This document shows positions 42,849-54,276 of a stretch of 64,000 nt of DNA, in pieces (within the stretch, counting starts at the first letter, position 1; each line of letters begins with the position of its first letter). The position numbers and the translations under genes are program-made. Below the pieces are notes generated by a model, which had not been told where the DNA came from, did no database searches, and saw only the letters and a list, made by a program, of their open reading frames with translations. Origin of the DNA: Acephala macrosclerotiorum (Eukaryota; Ascomycota; Leotiomycetes; Helotiales; Mollisiaceae); NCBI GenBank assembly GCA_014904845.1, contig MU119495.1, forward strand, positions 1-64,000, written 5' to 3'.

Positions 42849-44340
42849 TTTTGTTCGTTTTGGCCGACTTGAATTTCGCGGGACGTTAACGAAGGTTGTA
42901 AGATATAGCTCTCTATAGGTTTCGCTCTCCAGATATTCGCTCGATGCTGATACCGAACCAAGCCTCTGCTTTATGCTGGAACATCGAAGGGGTATGGGGT
43001 TGGCGTTGATCAAGCTCTACAGACTAATTTCTAGTGTTATTAGTCCATCCAAGGATTCTTTGCATATGCAGTCTAGTCCAGACGTGATGCTAAAGCGGCC
43101 GTGGCGTCTGAGAAGTAGATCTGCAGAAGTACACATTTATCACTATTGCAACAATTGAGCATCTAGACGTGCTAGGCTTGATACAACCAAATGTAGGGGC
43201 TTGGAGCCGAAAGAATACCAGACGTTGTGTTTTTGCACGTTGTCTCGTTGAGACCTGGCAGCAGGTCGGGATAAGGTTTCAAGTTCAGGAGGTTGGACAG
43301 GTAACGCCCCATACAGGCCTGAATACTAAGCCAAAACACCGAATTGTATGCTAAAACTCCGTAAGCTGCTGTGTGGTAAGGAAAGTGTGGTGATGCCTGC
43401 GAGTCGAAGTTGTGCGATCATGCTGCCAATTGCGCCTGTGCGGAGATTGAAGCAAATAGACTGACGGTTTGGTGCTGCAGCTGCTGGGAACATTCTATGA
43501 TGGGTTGGGATCGAGGTGCCTCGCCCCCCACAGTATCAGAATGGAAAGCCTCAGCGGGCTCCTCCCCTCAGGCTACAGTGGCCTTGGATATTCTTTCACG
43601 AGAACTCGAACCCCAGGAGACGAAAATTGAATAAGGGCGTGGTAACACTAGCTGCGCTATGAAGAAGGGACTGACTTGTCTTGGAACGATAGATTGCCAG
43701 CGCATCACGGATGATAATACAGTTCCATGATTTGATGCTTCGAAGTGGGATCATTCAAAGCAAGCTTGCGTAGAAAACGCACCTTCAACAACTTATGGTA
43801 CCAGTTCCTGACTAAGGAATACTAAGCCCTTGGCGTCGAATAAGTGTTCCAGATGTTTGGGGGAATCATTACTGACGCGATGCAAGGACGTCAGCTCTTT
43901 GACCCTGTCTCATCCTAAGCGCGTAGTTCAAGTCGTCTTGCTAAGAAGCACTATCATTGCATGTTGATGTCCTGTTGCAAAGCACCCTCATCCTTTCATA
44001 CAACTAGAACCTGCAAACGGATCTCAACTGCCGTATGTTGAGAAGACCTGGCGCCCTCTCCCCAGCCCTCAAGTTCTAGGCAATATGGGACGGTTTTGCT
44101 GCAGAAATTTGTGGACTGGGCAAGGGCATGGCGGGGTAGCTTTACAACGTGCGAGTGCTACCGGTGGCCATTTTCCGGCCCGCCCAGAGGAGCAGGTGCT
44201 AACAGCGCTTTCAATATCCCAGCCCTGCCGGGACCCTCCAGGCTCCTTTCTTCATCTCCAGGACTTTATGGCTGATATCCCCAACCCACCTCGGCCGAGC
44301 CCAAGAAAGTCCGGCAAAGATATGACATTCAAAACGCTTT
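42849..44340. other. Intergenic, 1.5 kb
   Basis: Promoter side of the secreted-protein gene and the 3' side of the GST gene. Small frames such as 43410-43634 (C/W/S-rich) and 44085-44447 lack any recognisable domain and are probably chance. Confidence 0.45.
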
Positions 44341-45237
44341 TTACCAAGAAGTCAAATCATAGCCATTTCCCTTTTCCAACGCGCTCTTCCAAGCTGGGCG
44401 CTCTGTTATTCGCATCCTCCAAGCGTGTAATGTGGGAAAGTCCTTGAGATCCACGTACCCCCTCTGACCAACGAAATCCATAGGCCAGCTCAACATAAAG
44501 TCAGCCCTGCCTGGTTCTTTGCCATTGAACCACTCTTGATCACCCAACTCCTTCGCCAGAAACTCCATATTCTTCTCGAATTCCGCTGTAGAGAAAAAGC
44601 TATCGTATTTCTTCTTAATGTACCGAGTGATATAGGACAATGGCCAAGGAGTGTGTTTCGCAGCTAAATCAAACAGCAATTCCGTGTCTGCGAGATCCAA
44701 CAAGCTTGTTCCAGAGAAGGACGTGAGTGTCATGTCGCGGATCCAATCCGAATGTGCGAACTTCTTAGGGATATCGTAGGTTTCGAGGAGGTAGGTCGCA
44801 ATTGTCATGCTTTCGGTGATGATTCTGCCATGTGCTGTGACGAAGATTGGGGATCTGCCAAGAGGATGGATCGTTTTGAGTTCTGGGGGAGAGCGTTTTT
44901 GCTCGTCGCGTTTATAGTTGATGAGGGTATAAGGAATGGCAAGCTCTTCGAGGAGCCAAAGGATACGTTGTGATTGCGAGTCCTGACGAGTGAGGTTAGC
45001 TTGGTTGCACAGGAGTAACGTTCTCATTCTTTCAGCTCTGCCTAGGCATTCACAGGCTGCGCTGGGCAGGGTAGAGTATATCGCCAAATATTGCCTTGTC
45101 TTATGGGGAAATTGACTTAGAAAGTCCTAGCAAGGCTGGGAGATTAAGATCTGGAGAGCGGGGAGGAAGCTACGAACACTTAAGTGGTGAAGGGTGGGCT
45201 TTTGCGGAGCATCCCCTGGAGTTGTACTATCTGCCAT
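44341..45237 (-). CDS. Glutathione S-transferase, 238 aa
   Basis: Minus strand. Exon 1 is 45237-45180 (MADSTTPGDAPQKPTLHHL); exon 2 is about 44999-44341. Joining at an aag acceptor gives an in-frame LHHLTN...DSQSQRILWLLEELAIPY, the standard start of fungal GSTs, but the exact acceptor is uncertain. The thioredoxin-like domain includes LKTIHPLGRSPIF (cis-Pro region) and ITESMTIATYLLETY (glutathione gamma-Glu binding E-S). An all-helical C-terminal domain with FNGKEPGRADFMLSWPMDF follows. It conjugates glutathione to electrophiles or acts as an isomerase/peroxidase. It is divergent from the dehydrogenase at 45778 across about 540 bp, so shared regulation is plausible. Confidence 0.88.
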
Positions 45238-45777
45238 TGTGACTTTGGGTATCAACTGAATCTCTGGCAGATGTTGTGAAGTCGTTCAGAGGTCGACGGC
45301 GTGAAACCTGAGAGCTCGATGTTTTGTCCGAGGCCCGCGCCTTCCCCTTTTGGCTGAGACCCACTCCACGCTACGGTATTTCGTTGTTCCCTTCCTCGCC
45401 TGCTTCTCTTAAATATCTTCAAGAATTTGTATGTCCCTCAGATGAGAGTTCATTTGTGGATAAATGCGACGCGAACGAGACACCAAAGTTCCAAGTTGGA
45501 AATCCGGAGACGAGAGACTGGCCAACAAGGATGGCGGAAGCTGCACGCATCCTGCGGAAGGCTGCCACCCCTCACTCTCGGCGACGATAACAACCTCTCA
45601 GTTCATTCGAAGAAGAAGACCACAAATACCCTGTTACTAGTCTTGGGCTTGAAGGAATTCCTCACTGCTTCTTGTTGATTGTTGTTGAGGCATTTTGCTT
45701 TCATACAATTATTCCACTATTGCCGACATCTAAGATCTCACCACTCAAGCATACCAATTTTATATTCATCAGTACTT
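45238..45777. promoter_or_regulatory. Divergent promoter between GST and hydroxyacid dehydrogenase
   Basis: 540-bp spacer between the start codons of the minus-strand GST and the plus-strand dehydrogenase. Pyrimidine-rich stretch (ttcccttcctcgcctgcttctc at its core) at 45388-45410. No known factor site was identified. The arrangement suggests co-regulation. Confidence 0.4.
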
Positions 45778-46992
45778 ATGGCAACCAAACCCATCGTCCT
45801 TCACATTGGAGATCCAGTGAAATGGAACACGGATTTCTACTCAACGTTCGCGAAGGATTTCGATATTGTTCGACCTTCGCTGGAGGAGCGACAGCGAGAT
45901 GCTTTCATGAAGGGCCTGAAAGAGAAGAAGTGGGGTAAATTCTCCGCGATATTTCGACCTTTTTGGAATACTGGGGGTGAAATGGGGAGATGGGATAAGG
46001 AGATGGTCCCACTAATCCCAGAATCATGCAAGATCTTTGCTTCCGCAGGTGCTGGGTTTGATTGGGCTGATGTCGATATTTTGGCTGAGCGAGGTATGTT
46101 TCTATAGGCTTGTGATATCATACAAGGCTGATAGGCTTTCAAGGTATCTTGTATTGCAACAGGTCAATATCCCAGAGCTTGTCTGTCACAAGGGTCTGAC
46201 ATCGTGCAGTGCAGCCGCATCGACCGAGGCTGTCGCAGATTTTGCGATCTTCTTGATTCTTGCTACTTTTCGGAACCTTACTTGGTGTACATCAGCTGGT
46301 CGCGGCTCATCTGAAGACTTCAAGGAATGTCACGAGAACGCTGCTGTTATATCGCACAATCCCCGAGGCCATGTTCTCGGCGTCATAGGGCTCGGCAAGA
46401 TTGGGTATGAGATCGCACGTAAAGCGTACCTTGCTTTCGGCATGAAGATCATGTACTTCGACATCTTTAGGCAGTCGGAAGCTAGGGAAGCTGAGATTGA
46501 GGCCGAGTTCTGTCCTGACGTCGATTCTCTGATTGCAGTCAGTGACTGTGTGGTCCTTGCAACACCCGCCACTCCTGATGGCAAGAAATTGATCAATAAA
46601 GAGAGACTGTCAAGAATGAAGATGGGAAGTCGATTCGTCAATATTGCAAGAGGAGTGCTGGTAGACGGCGAGGCAGTAGCTGATGCTGTCGAAGAAGGAC
46701 GGCTCGTGGGTGTTGGGTTGGATGTCCATGAGAATGAACCGCATGTCAACGAGAGACTGAAGAAGTTGAAGCAGGTTACTCTTACCGCCCATAACGCTGG
46801 CGGGACTTTGGAGACGTAAGTCAGAGAACCGAAGAGATGGCTAACCCTACTAATCCGTGTAGGCATATGGGATTCGAGACGCTCGCAATGCGGAACATTG
46901 ATGCCGTGCTCAAGGGGCAGGAACCCTTGACTCCAGTCAACAAGCATCTAATCGCGGTCCCCGCGACAGAGCTATCGAAGCTCAAGATCTAA
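45778..46992 (+). CDS. D-isomer-specific 2-hydroxyacid dehydrogenase (NAD(P)-dependent), 356 aa
   Basis: Four exons: 45778-46093, 46144-46162 (a 19-nt micro-exon), 46210-46815 and 46863-46992. The micro-exon is required to give the family sequence RGILYCN joined to S-AAASTEAVADFA. Introns of 47-50 nt have ctgat/ctgac branch sites. The Rossmann motif GVIGLGKIGYEIA is at about 168; the catalytic Arg in NIARGVLVDG at about 255; the Glu in HENEP; the His in LTAHNAGGT at about 305. It reduces 2-keto acids to D-2-hydroxy acids or the reverse (glyoxylate/hydroxypyruvate reductase-like). A naive single-frame reading starting at 46037 would misplace the N-terminal half. Confidence 0.92.
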
Positions 46993-47103
46993 CTTACCTC
47001 TACTTCGGTAAATGCACCTTAAGGTAGATTTGAAGACGAGAAGACTAAATCTTAGATCGATTCTCTAAAGATGCATCAATGACTCAACTAGAGAGGACAA
47101 CAA
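46993..47103. other. Short intergenic spacer
   Basis: 3' region of the dehydrogenase gene; nothing seen. Confidence 0.4.
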
Positions 47104-47601
47104 CTAGCGGACGTGCCGCTCATAGACAAACATCATCCCACTCTGCTGACGAACTTGCTCCCTTTCTTTGAATTGACTGCCTTCTGGTTTCCGCGTAACC
47201 TGCAGCATCAGCTGAAGTTCGTCGTACGCGTCTCGTGCTTTCCTCATCGACCTTGATCTATCGTCCAATTTTTCCGCCTCAGGCGATTGCCAAGGCTTGG
47301 ACATACTATAACGAAACGCCGACAAAAGTTGTTTCTTTTCTGTGTCGTTGCGCTTCCCATTCAAAGCTTCCGGCGCCACCCCAAGTGTCTTTCCTGACAG
47401 TCTGTCCTTCGTTGCATCCACCACCGCCAAGCTACAACGCCAATCCATTCCTCCTCTTTTCATCTCGACCCGCGAAAAGTTGCGTTTGTTACACCTGGCC
47501 CGGTCCCAAAGTTGATATTCGCCGGAATCAAAAAAATTGCCACCATACTTCCCCTTGACTAACCATCCAAAAAGAAACTTCAGCCCCATTCTCCATCCCA
47601 A
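47104..47601 (-). CDS. Hypothetical protein or terminal exon, 165 aa
   Basis: Minus-strand frame rich in K/R/E with a helical second half (SRSMRKARDAYDELQLMLQV, KEREQVRQQSGMMF) and an aromatic first half. It looks coding, but no domain is recognised. A second minus-strand frame upstream (47630-48019) contains VGQDCGHLPFPAQKN and RRPINNHNLSQLYEDPDI and might be an earlier exon. The obvious gtaag donor at about 47630 does not join the two in frame. It overlaps the promoter of the FAD monooxygenase pseudogene. Confidence 0.35.
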   Translation of the reverse strand: MGWRMGLKFLFGWLVKGKYGGNFFDSGEYQLWDRARCNKRNFSRVEMKRGGMDWRCSLAVVDATKDRLSGKTLGVAPEALNGKRNDTEKKQLLSAFRYSMSKPWQSPEAEKLDDRSRSMRKARDAYDELQLMLQVTRKPEGSQFKEREQVRQQSGMMFVYERHVR

Positions 47602-48018
47602 TCAGAACCCCATGCACTCGCAGCATGTCTTACCTAAAGACATAGTATGCAACATGCATACAAAGTGCCGGTAGCCGCCTATCGGTGATATCGGGGTCCT
47701 CGTACAGTTGAGAAAGATTGTGATTGTTGATTGGCCGTCTCGAGATCCAGATGTGGAAGTTTTTTTGGGCTGGAAATGGGAGGTGCCCGCAATCCTGGCC
47801 CACATCGGGGACTGAGATGGAGAAAAAGGAATGTAGGATGGAGATTGTGGGGAATCGTGGTGCTGAGGTAAGGCGGCTCCAGGTGAGTCGTGATTTAGGG
47901 CTGATGTTTCGTAGTTCCAGACATCGATTTTGGCGTTGAGAATAAATATATAAAGTGTGCGCGATGGTACGAAAGGTTAGGACAGGACTCTTGACAAAGA
48001 GATTGACGACCGAAAACA

Positions 48019-49878
48019 ATGGCGGCTTCAGAAATGAACATCATCGTAGTTGGTGCTGGGATCGCAGTGCTTGGAGCGGCCATTGTCCTTTCTAGGGCTG
48101 GACATATTGTTACAGTACTTCCTTATTTCTTCACTTCCAATTTGTTCAAAGACTAACGAGCTATATCTTATTGAGAAATCCCACTTCAAAGAAGAGGTCG
48201 GCTTCCACATCATAATGGGTTGGAATGCCACTCGAGTGTTGGAGTCTTTTGGTGTGATCCTTTTTTCTCGATCTATCAACATCAAGAAACGTAACTGGTC
48301 AAGAAACAGACTTCGACTGCGAAAGAGGACGAGGCTCAGACTCTGAGTCCGTACGCTGGGTTTCCTCCTCTCCCTAAGACCAATGTCTAACCTAAGATAG
48401 ATCAGCACATTCAATGGAGCAACCCTCGAGGCCGGCCCAAGCTTCTCTACCACAACGAGTTGAAGCGCTTAGCACTTTACCCAGGACCCGGAAAGAAAGC
48501 CCCAAAGTTAATGCTTGGACAAAAGGTGATCAGCGTGGTGGGTGTTCCCAAACCCAATCAACCAAGATGGGTACATGCTGAAGTAAGTGTTCAAAGTGCA
48601 TCGATTCCGCATCCGCCATACTCGAGGTCGGCGAAATCATAGCAGGCGACCCGATCATTGGTGCTGACAGCGATCGTGTATGTCCTCCCTCCCACTTTCC
48701 TCCCTTTTACTTCCATACTTCCTTGGATCTGAGATATAATCACTAAGATCCTACAGTCAATCGTTAAAAGATGTTTCAGCGAACCAAACACCCTCAAGAA
48801 AGCAAAGTACAGGATCTTCAGAACCCTAGTACCGACAGAATCAATTTTAGAGGACGCGGAGACGAGGAGCATGCTAGATGTCACAAGGGGTTCTTTTGCA
48901 ATATTTTTAAAGGGAATAATACTATGTTTTTGTTTGAGGGGAGGGAGTGAGTCGACATTCCCTACTTGAGCGCAATGATGGCACGTTATGCGGGCGAGGA
49001 AGTTGATGCTAATGAGGTCGTAGTGGCTTGCTTCAGGACTTAGAAGCTGGGTATGGCCTGATAAGAATGGGGGACCTCTTGGTACGTTTCATACCTCACG
49101 TTGTTCGTAATGATGGCTAATGACAAGCAGAAACCGACCCGAAAAAAGCGAAGACGAAAATGCTCGAGAAGTTTAAAGACTATCATCCCAAGATCATCGC
49201 ATCTCTGCAGTATGCCTCTCGTTCCAATTTTCATTGAAATGTATGACTGAAATATAGAACAGGAAAGCAGAACGAGCCTCCGAATGGGAAGTCAGCTACT
49301 TCCCATGTCCACATCCCGTCTCTTCAAAGGCAAAGCCCTGCTAATCGGCGACGCCGCGCATTCTGTTTGTCGCTCCCTTCCCTTCCATTGCCTCCCCACT
49401 CTACTACCACTCAAGGTAAATCTAGCAATTACAGATGTTCCCAACAACCGGCCGAGGCGGATCCCAAGCAATTGAAGACATAGGCGCTCTCTCCGTCCTC
49501 TTCTCCACCAACTCCCCCTCCTCCCTCCTCTCACCCTATCCCCTCACCTCTCCCACGCAACTCATCCAACGCCTTAACCTACTCTCAGAAATCCGAGCAG
49601 AGTGCATGAGCCTAGTCATGGGTATGAGTGGATGTGTGTTTGGACGCGAGAAAGAGTTTGTCGGAAAGAGAGCTTAGTTGAAATCGGAAAATGGGTATAA
49701 AATTGGGAGTGGGGACGAGCATGCGAGGTTTTTGTATGGGCGAGTGAGATTCGTGCGTGAAACGGGGCTAATGAGTGCTGATTAGGTGTAGGTATGATGT
49801 TTTGGAGGTTGCTTGAGCTGGAGAGGTTTGATGGGGAGGTTATGACGGGGGTTATGGGGGTGAGGGCTAGACTTTGAA
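48019..49878 (+). pseudogene. Decayed FAD-dependent monooxygenase (salicylate hydroxylase-like)
   Basis: Segments of the PF01494 family appear in the right order but in different frames. VVGAGIAVLGAAIVLSRAGH at the start carries Val where the FAD loop GxGxxG needs Gly. IEKSHFKEEVGF and NATRVLESFG follow after an apparent intron. HNELKRLAL is near 48460, GDPIIGADSDR near 48645, LEKFKDYHPKIIASL near 49160, and the second FAD motif LLIGDAAHSV near 49340. After an intron, FPTTGRGGSQAIEDIGALSV is followed by YDVLEVA near 49800. Stops and frame changes between them, plus the altered FAD loop, argue that the gene is inactive. Some breaks could be introns, so a truncated product cannot be excluded. 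Confidence 0.65.
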
Positions 49879-50157
49879 GTGAGTGAGAAGCGACTAGTAT
49901 CCACGAGTTTTATATAATGTTTCAGGTGCAGCTACAAGACGACCCTACTTTCAGTATTACTACATTATACATTATCAGCAGGCTTTACTCACGGTTCGAT
50001 TTTCTGTACATGATTTATCAAGCTATTTTATCTCTCCCGGTTTAATTCTTTCAATCCAAGAGTGTAGCAGCAGCCTAAGTTCTCCACCCACATATTTACA
50101 AGCATACAACGAGCAAGTTCGGCTTGTATTTCTCCGTTCATATCATAGAAAACCCTT

Positions 50158-51437
50158 TTAGTCATAATAGTTGGGGACTTTCAAGCCCTTGAACTCGAAG
50201 GAAGTACCTTCACGCTTGTCAATTACCGTCTTGTAGTGCACGTCCTTGACACGTGCTCGAACATAATCCGTGCCTGTGACTACAGGTTGGTTGGGGTCTT
50301 TATCCTCCTCAGTAAGAAGCCCGAGACGATCGAGCAATGGCGAAGGCACCGCTTTCATGGGCGCGTTTGCTCCTGGTCTACTGAAGTAAAGAAGGCCTAG
50401 CCGCGGGATGTTGATCTGGTCTTTGGGCGGAGTGACGACGCGGTGGACCGTCGATTTTACGAACCCTAGTGGGGTGCTAAGTTAGCTGTTCTCATTTGAG
50501 GAAAGGGGGGTTTGAGAGAATTATAGTTTGAGAAAAGTAGGAAGCTTACCTTTTGTAAGAAAGGTCAAAGTATCAGCAGCATTGCATGTAATTCCCCCTT
50601 CAACCGGCTTAACATATTTCCATTCCCCCTCCGGCGTCCGAATCTGCAACCCCGCAACATGCTGCGAAAATAACAAAGTCAGACTCCCAAAATCGGTATG
50701 CCCACCTTTCGAATAAGCTTGAGCTCGATCCCATTCATCTTGAGTTCGAACATTATAAATCATGTAACGCAGATGGTCGTCCGATTCCTCATCATAAGCG
50801 TGGGCATCTGCGAGATAGTTTTCTGGTAGCTCGAGAATGATTGCAATGAGGACGAACAGTTTTCGAGCGACTTTCTCCCAGACGTCACGGTGGAAAGAGG
50901 CGATTTCGGACCAGTTTTGACGGACGATTTCGTGTTTTGGTTCGTTGGCAAGGGAGGGGATGTCTTTGGGGATGTTGAGCTTGACTCGATCAGCGAATGT
51001 ATCACTTGTTGAGAGGAAATACGAACCATCTCGATATTCTCCTTGACCCCCGTATCACCAATCCATCTCGAATTCTCACGATATCCAAAGTACTCTCCTT
51101 CAGCAAAATTGCAAGGAATAGTGCGTTTCTCTTCTAGCGGTTCTTTGAAGAATGTGTTGCCGATACTGAACTGTCGTAGGACTCGCTCATCGTCGAGGCC
51201 GGTGTTGACTACTACCCAGAATCCAACATTCGTGACAGCATCATAGAGTTGCTTGGCAAGTTCTTGCTTTCCTCCTGGTTCGTCGAAGCGCGAGAGGTCG
51301 ATTTTGACGAGTGGTGCCCATTCGAGGTCTTCTTTAGTTGGGGAAGGGCGGCTCCATGGTTTGATCAAGACTTTATCAGTCTTTGTGGAATAGGCTGATA
51401 GTCCAGTGGCTGATGGTCCAGTGGCTGATGGTGCCAT
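50158..51437 (-). CDS. 2-oxoglutarate/Fe(II)-dependent oxygenase (isopenicillin N synthase-like), 382 aa
   Basis: Minus strand, three exons: 51437-51027, 50979-50550 and 50465-50158. All splice in phase; the first intron has donor gttcgt and the second has a TGCTAAC branch. The N-terminal DIOX_N domain includes LVKIDLSRF and QLYDAVTNVGFWVVVNTG. The jelly-roll core has the iron triad H-x-D in GGHTDFGSLTLLF (about 230-232) and distal His in KSTVHRVV (about 288). RLG (about 302-304) stands where RxS normally binds 2-oxoglutarate. Fungal members oxidise secondary metabolites, flavonoid-like or thymine-like substrates; the substrate is unknown. Divergent from the MFS gene at 52147. Confidence 0.92.
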
Positions 51438-52146
51438 GTTGTAAAAGTTGTGTATGCCTGAAAGACAGTGAGTTGAGAGATGCTATGAGTATGGGAAGAC
51501 TGAGAGATCGCGAGAGATGGGGTTAAGCTTTGGTCACATCTGATTATGAGAATGCGAGTGGAAATATACTTCCGTTGAATGTTTCACAATGCTTGCATAG
51601 ATTGCGTGCTCAATTGACCACTTGATCTTCATTCTTGTTCATAGAGTAGGGTTAGTGTTGTCCTCAATTGGCATCGAACAGAGTCCCCCCCCCCCACTTT
51701 TGAAAGCCGGCTACCCCGCAGCATAGCGGGACGATTAGCGGAATTCAGAGCCTATGTGCACGCCTATCTTATGTCGTGATCAATCTTACCATCGCATCAT
51801 CTGTAAATATTTATTTTATTCTCGATGTTGAGCCAATTGATTTGTATCGTGAGGAGTTGACAAGGTGAGTTGCATCTTGAAAGTGATGCTGGTCGGAGTT
51901 AAGCTCCTCCTCGCTAAACGAGGGTGCTCGGAGCGACCCCTTTTTACGGTAATGGAGTATGTCGTATTTATGGGGCGCTGAGTCGTAATAGTAGCTTTGA
52001 GAACAAGAATGAGTTTATATAGTGATGACTTCAGAAATTCTCTAACTGACGGGCAGAGACACACTCTTGTTCAATTCGAGCTCCCTCCTTGCCCTCCCCA
52101 CTCCAAAAGACTTATTCCTGTCCTTCCTCAATTCTCCCTCATCGCC
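51438..52146. promoter_or_regulatory. Divergent promoter between dioxygenase and MFS transporter
   Basis: About 710 bp between the two start codons. It contains an 11-base C run at 51685-51695 and an imperfect palindrome ccccgcagcatagcggg at about 51715. An in-frame ATG at 51997 could extend the transporter but has no conservation signal. Specific factor sites were not identified. Confidence 0.4.
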
Positions 52147-53687
52147 ATGAGTGACGTCGATGAGAAAAGTCAAAATGTTCCAATTCATTCCTACACTAGT
52201 GCGACGCCATCGGATATCGAAGTTGCTGTATCCCCATCCCAAGAGCACGACGCTGCCTTCGAGAAAAAAGTCCTCCGAAAAATCGACATCTGGCTCGTCG
52301 GCTTCTACTCCCTCGTCTACATCTTCCGCGTAATTGATTCATCCAACTACTCCAACGCCGCAATAATCAACCTCGAAGCCGGAACCAACATCAAGAAGCA
52401 ACTCCATTTATCTCCCTCGCAATGGGCATGGACACTCTCTATCTTCTCATACTCTTACCTGATCTTCGAACCTAGCAACACCTTACTTCTGAAGAAGTTT
52501 AAGCCGTCGAGATGGATGTTCGTTCTTATACTTACGTGGGGGATATTTGCTTGTAGCGTAGCTGCTGTACAGAATTTCAGGGAGATGATGGGTGTTAGGT
52601 TCGCTATTGGGGCTGCGGAAGCAGGATTTTATCCTGCGGTGTTGTATCATATGTCGTTTTGGTATAAACCTCAGGAAATGCCATGGCGCATTGCTCTTTT
52701 TTATAGCGTGGGACAGATTGCTAGTGCGTTGAGTGGGCTTTTGGCGTTTGCGATTGGATTTATGAATGGGCTGAGTCACCTTGCTGGCTGGCGATGGCTT
52801 TTTCTCCTGGAAGGGCTCCCAGCTATCATTTTGTCCGTTGTCGCCTTATTTGGACTTCCCGATTACCCACAGACTGCAAAGATGCTGAATGAAAAGGAAA
52901 GAACATTCATTTTGCAGCGTCTGTCTACCACTGCACCTTCGGGAGCGTCGGGAAACTGGGACTTCAAAACGCTCAAAGTGCTATTCGCAGATCCGACTCT
53001 GTACACTTTCGCAATTTACTGGATTGCGCATGGCATAGGTGGATTTGGAGTTGGATATGCGTTGCCGACCGTCATCTACCAGCTTGGCTTCACGACAACA
53101 TCGCTGTCACAATTGATGAATATTGTACGTTGAGTCTCCACCTGGCCTTTGCCTGACACTTCATGCTGATCGTTTGATCTAGCCACCTTACATCTCTTGC
53201 TTTTTGTTTCTCAACCTCATGGGTTACATGCTGCACAAAAAATGGATCAGACCTTGGGTCACAGCAGTCGCAAGTATGAACATCCCCATTTACCACTCTT
53301 CCAACACTTGCTAACCCCTCAACAGTCGAAAGCACAATAATCCTGTGCTACATCCTCCTGATCACGGTTCCGAACCCAGTCGTCAAATACCTCTGCCTCA
53401 TTGTTGCAACCTCCTGCGCCGGCTCCGCCTACCCTGTCATCTGGCCTGAACGGATCCGAGCACTTGATGGCACCGTAGCCGCTGGCATCGGAATCGGGAT
53501 CACAAACGCAATGGCGCAGTTTGGAGGGATTGTTGGTCCGCACGTTTATAGTACTGTCTTTGGACCGGGGTATCATGTGAGCTATGTGATATGTCTTTGC
53601 TTTCTGATTGTGGCTATTACCGCTATTTTGGTTTCGTGGTGGCTTATTTGGAGGAAAGATCGCAGGAAGTTGAGAGAGTCGGAATAG
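52147..53687 (+). CDS. MFS transporter, anion:cation symporter family (DAL5/allantoate permease-like), 476 aa
   Basis: Three exons: 52147-53124, 53183-53273 and 53326-53687; intron phases 0 and 1. The N-terminus is cytosolic and acidic. Family marks include EKKVLRKIDIWLVGFYSLVY, then DSSNYSNAAIINLEAG in place of the usual DRxNIGNA. GVRFAIGAAEAGFYPAVLYHMSFWY (the G-x-x-E-A-x-x-x-P motif), LFYSVGQIASALSGLLAFAI and GWRWLFLLEGLPAI follow. The second half has six helices ending in a basic tail. This family imports allantoate, nicotinate, pantothenate, vitamins and other organic anions. It shares a divergent promoter with the dioxygenase. Confidence 0.92.
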
Positions 53688-53989
53688 AACCGAAGAATGC
53701 TGCGAGACACGGAACACAAGCACGAGAGAATCAGTTTAAGCAGCTAGAGGGGCAAGAAATGGAATGCAATCGATTGAGCAAGAAGTCTTCGGCCATCCTC
53801 AGCACTAGATGAATAACACGATTTAAAGTTGCCGAAAGACCAGAACGGTTGTAGGGATTTCGATTTAGCGACGGGCAAGACGAATCTGTTCAAAATCAAA
53901 GCGGCAGGCAGGCAGTGGCCGCACCTTATGCATACGCTCGACTATACTCCTGTCAACCCTTTTTGAGATATAGAATTACTTATCGACGA
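53688..53989. other. 3' flank of the MFS gene up to the AT-rich block
   Basis: About 300 bp of normal composition. A small plus-strand frame at 53591-53812 overlaps the transporter 3' end in another frame and is not credible. Confidence 0.45.
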
Positions 53990-54135
53990 ACCCCAAAAAA
54001 AGTCTAATTAGAATAGTATAAAAAGTATTTAATAAAATAAAAATAAAAATTGTAATTTAAAAATAAAATAATTATATTAATTAAAAATTTTTTTTTAATA
54101 AAAATTTAAAAACTTATTATAAAAAAACTTTATAT

Positions 54136-54212
54136 GCGTATTATATACGTATTATACACGTGTGTAATACGTGTTATACACGTGTTATATACGTATTATA
54201 CACGTATTATTA
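54136..54212 (+). repeat. 11-bp tandem repeat array, seven units
   Basis: Seven consecutive 11-base units: gcgtattatat, acgtattatac, acgtgtgtaat, acgtgttatac, acgtgttatat, acgtattatac, acgtattatta. Every unit keeps the CpG at position 2-3, and unit differences are mostly transitions. It lies about 150 bp inside the right AT-rich block. Confidence 0.8.
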
Positions 54213-54254
54213 ATTAATATATAAACGTTATAATTAAAAATTAATTTTATTATT

Positions 54255-54276
54255 TATATATATATATATATATATA
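54255..54276 (+). repeat. (TA)n microsatellite
   Basis: About eleven uninterrupted TA units just inside the right AT-rich block. Confidence 0.7.

Noticed and set aside
46037..46819. Single-exon 260-codon model for the hydroxyacid dehydrogenase
   Set aside because: It reads through two introns, producing non-family sequence before ASTEAVAD. The four-exon model restores the conserved block.
54136..54212. Telomere or centromere repeat
   Set aside because: The unit acgtattatac is unrelated to TTAGGG, and the array is only 77 bp.
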